Of a stretch of 25,429 bases of DNA, positions 1-7,061 are shown one piece after another; position 1 is the first letter of the stretch, and each line of letters opens with the position of its first letter. This stretch comes from SIAJ01 sp036266155 (GTDB taxonomy: Bacteria; Planctomycetota; Planctomycetia; Gemmatales; Gemmataceae): contig DATANR010000305.1 in assembly GCA_036266155.1 (NCBI GenBank), forward strand, positions 1 to 25,429, written 5' to 3'. The translations under genes were made by a program, and so were the position numbers. Below the pieces are notes generated by a model, which did not search any database, was not told the origin of the DNA, and saw only the letters and a program-made list of their open reading frames with translations.

Positions 1-770
1 AGAATGTTGCCCGACGCGAAGTTGAAGATGTCCATGACCATCGCATTGAAGTCATCGACCACCGCATTATTGCACGTCAGAATCGGACCGATCTGCACTG
101 CCACGTTCGCGACCCCCCAGGCGTCCCCGGAATGCAAGGCGAAGTCTGGATTCTTGTACCCGCTGTTGAGGCCTGATCGCACCGCGATGGTCGGCACGTT
201 CGGGTCGCCCACTTTATGCAGCGTAACTTGGATCGCATGGGCCTTGTCGAGGGGGAACGGTAACCCCTGCTTCTCAAGGAGCAGCTTAAGAAGGTTGTAC
301 GCGAAATTGTCCTTCGCGCTGGGAGCGAACCAGACCTTGCCGGTCACATTCATGTCGGCGGCGAGCAGGTCGTAATCCCGGTTACTGACGCTCTCGTTTA
401 TCCATCCGCGTTGGCCAGTGACGGTGACCTCAATGTTCAGGCTGCCCAGCGTCGGCGAGTAAGTGCCCTGTTGCGGACAAATGATTGACCAAATTCGACC
501 GGCATCGTCGTAGCCCGCGCGGGAAATATCGGGAGCGAACATCTCGAAGCAACGCGAGCTGGGGTCGCCGATGACAGTTTCCCAGCTGAATTCCGGCCAC
601 AGAACGTCCACTTGACGCTTCAGCCGCGGAATGTTGTCCATGTTGCCCAAGAGAGGCAGCGAGCGCAGGTTGGGATCGGGATAGGCGAAATCAGGATTCG
701 AATTCGAGAACCCTCCGATCCAACCGGGCACCGGAGTCTTGTTTACCGGGATTGTCTTGAATGTTGACAT
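1..770 (-). CDS. Hypothetical protein, 3' end cut by the window edge
   Basis: An uninterrupted minus-strand frame of 256 codons starts at an ATG at 770 and runs off the left edge without a stop. The start has a good ribosome binding site, GGAG about 7 nt upstream. The protein begins MSTFKTIPVNKTPVPGWIGG and has no signal peptide or membrane segment. It contains a stretch typical of beta-rich domains (LNIEVTVTGQRGWINESV, then VTGKVWFAPSAKDN) and later a motif AIQVTLHKVGDPNVPTIAV. I do not recognise a family. It lies downstream of a decayed phosphoesterase gene and a GH18 gene on the same strand, so it probably belonged to the same transcription unit. The C-terminal part lies outside the window. 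Confidence is high that it is coding and nil on function. Confidence 0.8.
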   Translation of the reverse strand, partial: MSTFKTIPVNKTPVPGWIGGFSNSNPDFAYPDPNLRSLPLLGNMDNIPRLKRQVDVLWPEFSWETVIGDPSSRCFEMFAPDISRAGYDDAGRIWSIICPQQGTYSPTLGSLNIEVTVTGQRGWINESVSNRDYDLLAADMNVTGKVWFAPSAKDNFAYNLLKLLLEKQGLPFPLDKAHAIQVTLHKVGDPNVPTIAVRSGLNSGYKNPDFALHSGDAWGVANVAVQIGPILTCNNAVVDDFNAMVMDIFNFASGNI

Positions 771-1111
771 ATGCGTCTCCGTTATCGCCTTTCCTCTCGG
801 GGCAGAAGTATGCGAGCGCCGCCTGCCGACGTTCACGCGCATAGTCGCGCATCTCGCCGACGGTCGCGAACGTTCGCGTGATCGGCTTACCGCTGTCCGG
901 ATGGCCGGGCAGCGGTCCGACATACATCTTCGTCACCATCTCGAGATGCGGGGCCGGCGGCGCGGTCTTGCCCGAGCAATCCATTCACCCCGGGCATCGC
1001 CCAAAGGATGCGGTCGAATGAGCGGTTCTCGAACATCAACACGACGATATGCTCGATCTTCCCGACCGCAGAAGTATCACCATTCAAGCCACTTCTGCTC
1101 GAAGAGTTCAT
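691..1111 (-). pseudogene. Decayed phosphoesterase (phospholipase C / acid phosphatase-like) gene
   Basis: A strong ribosome binding site (GGAGG, 5 nt spacing) precedes an ATG at 1111. The first roughly 40 codons contain IEHIVVLMFENRSFDRILW, the N-terminal metal-binding signature (ENRSFD) of the phosphoesterase family that includes non-haemolytic phospholipase C. Family members are normally several hundred residues. Here the frame shifts near 985-1000 and continues in another frame as PITRTFATVGEMRDYARERR, which resembles a C-terminal tail, and that frame stops at 691. The simplest reading is a gene that lost its central catalytic region by an internal deletion combined with a frameshift. The tail overlaps the start of the next minus-strand gene, which has its own ribosome binding site. 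Family assignment of the N-terminus is firm; the identity of the tail is inferred. Confidence 0.7.
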
Positions 1112-1188
1112 CGTGCCTCCCCGTTCGGGTCTCGCGTGACGAAACCGAGGCCAACGTGCGGCCGCGCGACGAGCTATCGTGCCGCACG

Positions 1189-1971
1189 TCACTGCGAGCC
1201 GAGGATCTGGATAATGGCGTCCGCCGCCTGGTAGTTGGTGTCGTCATTGATGTTGAATTCCATCATTCCGCCTTCGGACCCCTTGCTAGGCTCCCAGGAC
1301 GCCAGCTTCTTGGTCTCCGGCAAGGGGGTTTGCCACGGGTCGCCGCCGATGCCGAACATCAGGCTCTGGCTGTTCACAACCGCGGCGTACTGATTGAATT
1401 CTGCGATCATGGTGTCGTACGACCAAAAGTAGCCCATCAGCATGACGTAGTTGAATGGGGATGCGCAGGGCTTTAGCACCGGCTGATCATTGGAAAACTG
1501 GTATATGCAGAAGCTCATGACGAGCCCGGTGTTCGATGCGGGGCCAAAATACTGGCTCAGTGCCTTCACCACTGCGACAAACGTGTCGTTGTCGACCACG
1601 CCGCCTTGTTCCGGGTCAATATCGATTCCGTCGAGTCCCCACTGGGTCACCAGGTTGTACACGTTTTTTGCAAATGTTTGCGGGTCGGGAATTGTGTTCC
1701 AGATGAGCGTGGAATTCGGAGGAATGATCGACACGCATACCTTCACCCCGTTGGCCTGCGCCGCATGCGACTGGGAGAGAATCTCTTCCCAGGTCGTCCC
1801 TTGCGAGGTGATGTAATTGTAATCCAGGGTGGTGCCGCCTGCGGAACTGGTCAGGTTAAGCAGGAACAGGTTAACCACATCGATTCCCTTGGGAAGCGAC
1901 TGGATGGCGGGCGGATTCTGATGGTACCCGAGCCAATACACAACGAACTTTTCATCGGATGCAGTCTTCAT
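1189..1971 (-). CDS. Glycoside hydrolase family 18-like protein (chitinase/endo-beta-N-acetylglucosaminidase type)
   Basis: This 260-residue protein has the GH18 catalytic signature DGIDIDPE at residues 114-121, matching DGxDxDxE with Glu121 as the proton donor. GH18 enzymes cleave beta-1,4 GlcNAc linkages in chitin or N-glycans by substrate-assisted catalysis. Further signs of the TIM barrel are VVYWLGYHQN near the N-terminus (strand 1), VKVCVSIIPP before the catalytic strand, and FNYVMLMGYFW (a strand 6-like motif) after it. The length fits a bare catalytic domain of the EndoH/EndoF type. There is no signal peptide, which is unusual for an enzyme on extracellular glycans. The start at 1971 is supported by AGGA about 7 nt upstream. 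The gene heads a minus-strand group with a decayed phosphoesterase gene and an unknown protein, and is divergent from the VioB-like gene. Substrate is undetermined. Confidence 0.85.
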   Translation of the reverse strand: MKTASDEKFVVYWLGYHQNPPAIQSLPKGIDVVNLFLLNLTSSAGGTTLDYNYITSQGTTWEEILSQSHAAQANGVKVCVSIIPPNSTLIWNTIPDPQTFAKNVYNLVTQWGLDGIDIDPEQGGVVDNDTFVAVVKALSQYFGPASNTGLVMSFCIYQFSNDQPVLKPCASPFNYVMLMGYFWSYDTMIAEFNQYAAVVNSQSLMFGIGGDPWQTPLPETKKLASWEPSKGSEGGMMEFNINDDTNYQAADAIIQILGSQ

Positions 1972-2199
1972 GCCTGTTCCTCTCAGGTGGATGTGACGAG
2001 GAAAGCAGATGCATTAGCGCGAGCACGTGGGCTGGCATTTACCTCCATCTGAATGTGGTCATTGTTCGGTCGCGATTGCAAGGGGTAGCTTCGGGTAAAT
2101 TGGATTTCTCTTTCCTTTTAGGTGCGATTTGAAGATACTCCTATCCAAACCAGCGTTCGTATTCGCGTTCACCCACCGGTTCTCTCCGGAGCGATACCC

Positions 2200-3960
2200 G
2201 TGAGTTATCTCCATGCCCCCCGCCTGTCCTTCGCGGGCAAGTTCTTCGCCGACCCGTCTACCGTCGACAACAACCGCAACAACTTCAACCTCGGCGTGCC
2301 GCTGAACCAGGACCCCATTGGGCCGAACAATAACTACGGTATCGGCTGGAACTTCCAGGGTACGCACGTCTTTCGGATCGAGGGGGGCAAAGTCGGATCC
2401 GTGGACAGTGGCAACGGACCGGTCCTGTCTGGCGACCCGCTCGTTGGGGCGACCGTAGAGAGTGTCCTCGATTACTACAAATATCCCGCGAAGCTGGTGG
2501 ACCTCGACCCGGACCAGCAATCGGTGTCCGCCGTATGGGGCCTGCAGCTACGGGTGTCGATTGCCGACCCGACAAACCCGGCAACTATATTGGCAGGTGT
2601 TTCCGGGCTGATGCCACCTACCGCGTTCGCAGACATGTGGACGCGAGTTCTCGGCACGCTTGGCGGAATGTCCTTCTTCAGCGCCGTGTTTACGTCCGTG
2701 CTGACGAATCTAAAGTGGATCGCTCCCGAGAAATCCCCAGTACTGAGTGAGCTGTTCAAACTCAGTCCGGATCGGCTGTCGTTACGCTTGATCGTGGATA
2801 GTTACCAACCGCGGGCCACGTCCGCGACTTTCCGGTTCGGCCGCGTCGTTGGCACGATCGGGCCGGCATTAGCGAAAGAGCCGGTGCGCTACGTGGGCGG
2901 ACGTCGGCTGTCGGCCGCGGCGAATCCAAACACCGGTAGTCCGGCCTACGGCCCGGTGCCGGCCGTGGTCGATGGGGCGAATTCGCGGTTACTTCTGGAC
3001 CTGGGAAACTTCGTACCGACGAAAGGCCCGCCCGGAATCGCCGCGGTTCCGCCTGAGGGTTGGCCGGTCCGCGCGTCCGACTTCGAGCTGTACGTCACTA
3101 CCGGTCCGCCGGCCGTTCCACCAAGCCCGCACACGACGAAGTCGGCGGACATCTTCGTTGCCGCGCCGCCAAGCACGAAGCTTGGTTCCATCCACTTCGA
3201 TCCCGCCGACTACACAACCGCGGGTGGCATCAAAGCAGTGCCGCTGACCAAGGACCAACTTGCGCTTATCGCTGACGCCCCGCTGAGCCTCATCGACGTG
3301 ACGGCGGGTGGGTCCACCCCCGCGGTCGCGGAAGACCCAAGCGGGCTATATGTGGACGTGTCCGAGGTTGTGTACCGGCTGGAGCCGGGTGCGGCCGCGA
3401 CGGTCGCTCTCGGAGCGTGGAAGTTCGGCCAACGAGCAGCGGGTGTGAATCTCGACTTGGTCATTCAACCCCAAGGCCAACCGGATCCGAACAATACCCC
3501 GGCCGCCGGCCTGGCATTTCCGGCATCGGTGACGACGGAAGCCGACGGTACGGCGGCGGTGGCGCTGAAGGCCGGCGACCCTGCGGGCGTCCGCAAGGAT
3601 ATGAACATTGACGGTCAGGTGTACTTCCTCGGTGGCCCGTGGACCAACCTCGGCCACATCTTCCCGCTTCAGAGTGCGCCGATCAATGTGCTTGTGTTCG
3701 ACAACTACCCCGTGCCCGTCAACCCGACCTGGGCCGAGCATGTCGGCCCCATTCTGGCCTACTACGCTCAGGTCTATCCGTACATGAAGACGATCATTGA
3801 CTTGGCCGACCGCGACACCGTGATACAAAACGCCGACGCGATCCTGTACGTTTTGAACCTAGAGGTCGAACACCCGCACTACATGCCGGTACTTCGCGAC
3901 CTGTCCGCCGGGAAGCGGCAGATGCTCGTGAACTGGCTCGGCAGCTCGGACCATATCTAA
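2200..3960 (+). CDS. VioB/RebD N-terminal-half-like protein
   Basis: I chose the GTG at 2200 (586 residues) because GGAG lies 8 nt upstream and the product then begins MSYLHAPRLSFAGKFFADPS, aligning with the start of violacein enzyme VioB (MSILDFPRIHF, from memory). An in-frame GTG at 2122 would add 26 residues. The C-terminus, ILAYYAQVYPYMKTIIDLAD followed by PHYMPVLRDLSAGKRQMLV, closely matches a block in the middle of VioB. VioB and RebD couple two oxidised tryptophans (indole-3-pyruvate imine), with a ferritin-like domain in the C-terminal half of a protein of about 1000 residues. That half is absent here, so catalysis as in VioB is doubtful. No signal peptide is visible. The gene precedes a secreted protein gene by 15 nt. 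Homology to the VioB N-terminal region is moderately sure; function is unknown. Confidence 0.65.
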   Translation: MSYLHAPRLSFAGKFFADPSTVDNNRNNFNLGVPLNQDPIGPNNNYGIGWNFQGTHVFRIEGGKVGSVDSGNGPVLSGDPLVGATVESVLDYYKYPAKLVDLDPDQQSVSAVWGLQLRVSIADPTNPATILAGVSGLMPPTAFADMWTRVLGTLGGMSFFSAVFTSVLTNLKWIAPEKSPVLSELFKLSPDRLSLRLIVDSYQPRATSATFRFGRVVGTIGPALAKEPVRYVGGRRLSAAANPNTGSPAYGPVPAVVDGANSRLLLDLGNFVPTKGPPGIAAVPPEGWPVRASDFELYVTTGPPAVPPSPHTTKSADIFVAAPPSTKLGSIHFDPADYTTAGGIKAVPLTKDQLALIADAPLSLIDVTAGGSTPAVAEDPSGLYVDVSEVVYRLEPGAAATVALGAWKFGQRAAGVNLDLVIQPQGQPDPNNTPAAGLAFPASVTTEADGTAAVALKAGDPAGVRKDMNIDGQVYFLGGPWTNLGHIFPLQSAPINVLVFDNYPVPVNPTWAEHVGPILAYYAQVYPYMKTIIDLADRDTVIQNADAILYVLNLEVEHPHYMPVLRDLSAGKRQMLVNWLGSSDHI

Positions 3961-3975
3961 CCCACGGGGTATGTC

Positions 3976-5469
3976 ATGACCCGAACGCTGTTCCCCACAG
4001 TTGCCGTGCTGACCCTGGCGGTCACGTGTTGTTCCGTCCACCCAGTACAAGCCGACGACCCGGCCAGCGCCCGACTGCCTTTTGCTGTCGAGTGGGAGGA
4101 GGTGAAGCCGAAGACGCCGCTCCCCGGTCTCCAGTCTTATTGCGTGGCCGCCGCCGGCGACAACTGGCTGGTGTTCGCCGGCCGAGTCGCCGGCCTCCAC
4201 GGTTTCAATCCAACGAAGGGCAACTTCCCTCGCCCCACCGCAAACGTGACCATGTTTCTGATCGACCCGAAAGCGGCGAAGGTGCTGGGGCAGTTGGATG
4301 TGACAACTCTCGGGCCCGAACTCGGCGGACCACTTTCGGCGACGAACGTCCAATGGGTACAGGACGGTGACACTGTCTATGCGGTGGGCGGCTACGGGAT
4401 GGACCTGACGACCAAGAACCTGGTCACGTTCGACACCGCTATTCGCTTCTCGGTGAGCAAGGTCGCGGCTCTCCTTGGCGCCGGGGAAGTGAACTCGGCG
4501 ACGTACAAGCCGCTCTTTGCGGTCGCCCACGATACGAGGTTGAAGATCACCGGCGGTGAACTGAAGAAGTTCGGTGACAACTTCCTACTGGTTTTCGGCC
4601 AAACGTTTGACGGCGAATACTCGCCCGGCGCGGACCGTTACAACCGGCTGTACGGCGAGCAGCAACAGTACTCGCAGAAGGTGCGGGCGTTCAACCTGGG
4701 CGACGACCTGACGATCAAGAACTACGCGCTATTCGATGGCGGATTCGACACGTCGCTGCCGTATAACCGCCGCGATCTGAATGTGGTAGACGTGATACGG
4801 CCGGACGGCACGCCGGGCCTCCAGGTTTACGGCGGCGTGTTCAAGGCCGGGCAAGTTGCGGGGCACACAACTCCCATTGAAATTGACGTTCCCGCCAAGG
4901 CACCGCCCGCCGTCAAAGTGAAGTGGGTGAAGACCTACGACCAGGCGCTGAGTCACTACGACTGTGCTTACCTCACGGTGTTCGACCCGGCCTCGCAAGG
5001 CACGTTCACGACGCTTTTCGGCGGGATCAGCCAGTACTATTACGACCGCACCAACAGCAAGCTGATCCGCGACAAGGTGGACCTGACGCCGCCAAACATC
5101 GTGGACGGCCTGCCGTTCATCAAAACGGCCTCGGTCCTGCGGCGGGACGCCGCCGGGGCATATGCTCAGTTCATCCTTCCGGCGGACCTGCCTGGGTACA
5201 TCGGATCAGAAGCGCGGTTCGTCCCGCTACCGGCGGTCAAGGCGTTCCCGAACGGCGTACTGGACTTGAGCAAACTGAGCGGCCGCACGCTGGTTGGGTA
5301 CATGTACGGCGGGATCGAGTCGAACCAGCCCTACGGAAGCTGGCCCACTGGGAAGACGAATGCGAGCAGCCGCCTCTTCCGCATCTGCATAACGCCGGGT
5401 GGTTCGCCGGCGATCCCGATGCCGCCATTACCCGCACCCACTCCCCTTGAGATCCCGCCGACACGGTAA
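3976..5469 (+). CDS. Secreted protein, probable beta-propeller (Kelch-like)
   Basis: This 497-residue protein has a clear signal peptide: basic start, hydrophobic TVAVLTLAVTCC, then probable cleavage near VQA-DD at residues 25-28. The mature part repeats a beta-strand pattern reminiscent of Kelch blades, for example NWLVFAGRVAGLHGF, DTVYAVGGYGMDL, NFLLVFGQTFDGEY, LQVYGGVFKAGQ, FTTLFGGISQYYYD and LVGYMYGGIE. Each has hydrophobic strand residues followed by a glycine pair or turn. The C-terminus is proline-rich (PAIPMPPLPAPTPLEIPP). It starts 15 nt after the VioB-like gene and is almost certainly co-transcribed with it. I do not recognise a named family; an extracellular or periplasmic binding role is an inference from fold type only. 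A region after the stop contains only a weak CAGGTT/AACCTG inverted repeat (5547-5570). Confidence 0.8.
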   Translation: MTRTLFPTVAVLTLAVTCCSVHPVQADDPASARLPFAVEWEEVKPKTPLPGLQSYCVAAAGDNWLVFAGRVAGLHGFNPTKGNFPRPTANVTMFLIDPKAAKVLGQLDVTTLGPELGGPLSATNVQWVQDGDTVYAVGGYGMDLTTKNLVTFDTAIRFSVSKVAALLGAGEVNSATYKPLFAVAHDTRLKITGGELKKFGDNFLLVFGQTFDGEYSPGADRYNRLYGEQQQYSQKVRAFNLGDDLTIKNYALFDGGFDTSLPYNRRDLNVVDVIRPDGTPGLQVYGGVFKAGQVAGHTTPIEIDVPAKAPPAVKVKWVKTYDQALSHYDCAYLTVFDPASQGTFTTLFGGISQYYYDRTNSKLIRDKVDLTPPNIVDGLPFIKTASVLRRDAAGAYAQFILPADLPGYIGSEARFVPLPAVKAFPNGVLDLSKLSGRTLVGYMYGGIESNQPYGSWPTGKTNASSRLFRICITPGGSPAIPMPPLPAPTPLEIPPTR

Positions 5470-5612
5470 GTCCGAAACGCTTCCCGCACCTTCGAAATTG
5501 GGATTGGAGGCGGCGCCGGCGCAGTTTCGTAATTACGTCGGGCGAGCAGGTTATCACTGCGAACAACCTGGACACGGAAGAGATCGCAATTATCCTGCGA
5601 GAGGCAAAAGGC

Positions 5613-6032
5613 TCATAGGGGCCTCGCCACCAGCTGATCATTGCGTAACTCCAGCCGATGGGTCGCTCGCCCGCCGTAATCAAGCAGATAGAAAACGTCG
5701 CCGTCGCGGATTCCTGCGGCGATTTCGCTGGCGAGGTCTGCCGCGACTCCAGTGATCTGCGGATTGCGGACCACCTCCCATTCGTCCGGCCCGATGCCGA
5801 TCGAGCACGGTTCGCCGGACCAGTCCTCTGGCACCAAGGCGGCCAGTTCTTCCGCTACGTTTCCGGAGTCGGCGAAGAACTGGCGCAATACCCGTTGCAG
5901 GTTGTGCTTCTTCGACACGCTCAGCGCCCACAACCGGCCGCAGTTCGCACAGTAGTAGATCGGGCCCTGATCGTTTCCGCCGCGAGTGTGGATGGCGCGG
6001 CCGCATTCGGGACAGGGCAGGAAGTATCGCAT
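5613..6032 (-). CDS. Zinc-ribbon-containing hypothetical protein
   Basis: The protein starts MRYFLPCPECGRAIHTRGG and carries a two-knuckle zinc ribbon (CPEC, then CANC about 22 residues later), followed by an alpha/beta region ending DVFYLLDYGGRATHRLELRN. With the ATG at 6032 it has 139 residues. In-frame ATGs at 6059 and 6146 would give 148 or 177 residues. None has a strong ribosome binding site, and I prefer 6032 because the cysteine knuckle then sits at the extreme N-terminus, as is common in such proteins. The longer start would overlap the remnant of the HEAR-repeat pseudogene. No catalytic motif is seen. The zinc ribbon could bind nucleic acid or protein. It is convergent with the secreted beta-propeller gene and lies just downstream of the pseudogene on the same strand. 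Confidence 0.6.
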   Translation of the reverse strand: MRYFLPCPECGRAIHTRGGNDQGPIYYCANCGRLWALSVSKKHNLQRVLRQFFADSGNVAEELAALVPEDWSGEPCSIGIGPDEWEVVRNPQITGVAADLASEIAAGIRDGDVFYLLDYGGRATHRLELRNDQLVARPL

Positions 6033-6102
6033 GAGGTTACTCTCGACTGACTGGGCCATGCCGAGATCTTTCAACGGCCCGTCCCATAATTTTAGGCGGC
6101 AA

Positions 6103-6800
6103 CTAAGCGCTTCTGCGACCGCCCGCGAAAATGACGAAGTCGGCAAGCTCCGGCCAAACGAACTTTGTCCCCCACCCGCCGGCCCGCATAGTACGGACCT
6201 TTATCGGCAGTTTCTGATTCGCCACCCCGCGATGCCGGGGGAGTAGTTTGGCCAGCGACGACCCGGCGGGCAAGCCACGCAGGCCCTTCAGCAGCGCCGA
6301 TGCACGCTGAACTAGCGCTCGCCGATCGTACCGGGAATCTCCTGCGGTACGCTGCGGGCGGGCGGTCAGACACCGTGCTTCGCCCGGAACGCATCGGCCC
6401 AGCTGAGAATCTGCTCGGTCGTAAGCGGCGGCAGGTTGTTGATGTTACGCACCCGGCGGTGCTTGGTAGGCAAGTCCCACAAGCTGGAGCCGGCAGAAGC
6501 CCGCCCAAACCCTTGTTGAGCGCCTGGGGACACATTGCCCCAAGTCTCGCCGCCGGAGCCGGAAATCTCCGTCCGCCATTCCCGAAGTTGCGGCCAATGC
6601 CCAGTCCGCTCGCGATGCCCTTGGGCAAGCGAGACGTTTATCGCCGACCATCGCTCAGCCGGCGCGCCATGTACCAGGCCGCTGTCGCGCTTGGGCCAGC
6701 GGTTCGTCAGACCGTGAAACACATCCGCCCAAGCCAGAATCTGGCGTCCCGTCAGTTCAGGCCGGCGCCGAGGTCGTCGGCGGACCTTTCGCCGTGCCAT
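6103..6800 (-). pseudogene. Degenerate HEAR-repeat (homing endonuclease associated repeat) gene
   Basis: From an ATG at 6800, preceded by GGGGGAGG, the frame encodes repeated units of the type LTGRQILAWADVFHGLTNRW and LTTEQILSWADAFRAKHGV, with spacers such as SGLVHGAPAERWSAIN and ETWGNVSPGAQ. This is the pattern I associate with the 'homing endonuclease associated repeat' family, common in planctomycetes. The frame stops at a TGA (6368-6366) exactly where the repeat expects the Trp of RWP. Beyond it the same frame continues as PGTIGER, then a TAG (6314-6312) again in place of a conserved Trp. A one-base shift near 6300 then restores LLKGLRGLPAGSSLAKLLPR and a tail to a stop at 6103. Two Trp-to-stop changes plus a frameshift indicate a dead gene. 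The function of the family is not known to me. Confidence 0.7.
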
Positions 6801-7061
6801 CGACCGCCTCCCCCGATCGCAGCCGTGTCACCGACCACGTTGAAACGGCCGGACTCTTCGGAAATCCAACTCGCTGGCGAAGGATGCGGCCGAACTTGGG
6901 ATGCAGACAAAGGGTGAGTGGGACCCGTTCGCGTTCGTCGACCGTTGCGAACGCGAACGAGGAACCGGGTCCGACGGCGAAATGGTCTGCCGTCGGATTC
7001 AACTTCGCGAGATGCAACTGCTGTTCGATTGGTGTTTTCGGCAAGCCGGCAGCGTGTGAAC
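6801..7061 (-). other. 261-bp intergenic tract, possible decayed coding or repeat sequence
   Basis: Between the HEAR pseudogene start and the stop of the GH44 gene there is no convincing gene. One minus-strand frame is open across the whole tract, overlapping both neighbours, and reads protein-like segments such as LHLAKLNPTADHFAVGPGSS and PLTLCLHPKFGRILRQRVGF. The plus strand is also open (for example FGNPTRWRRMRPNLGCRQR). I see no ribosome binding site and no plausible start for either frame. The double-open composition suggests a repeated intergenic element or a gene remnant, but this is only an impression. Confidence 0.3.

Noticed and set aside
739..1476. Long open frame on the plus strand (245 codons)
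   Set aside because: It is antisense to the GH18 gene and the phosphoesterase remnant; its product is Arg/Ser-rich with no domain and no ribosome binding site.
2200..5469. Violacein or rebeccamycin biosynthesis cluster
   Set aside because: No VioA/RebO-type oxidase, VioE, or P450/monooxygenase partners, and the catalytic half of VioB is missing.
6366..6800. Intact short HEAR-repeat protein ending at the TGA
   Set aside because: The frame downstream of the TGA keeps encoding the same repeat pattern, so truncation by mutation explains the data better than a natural end.
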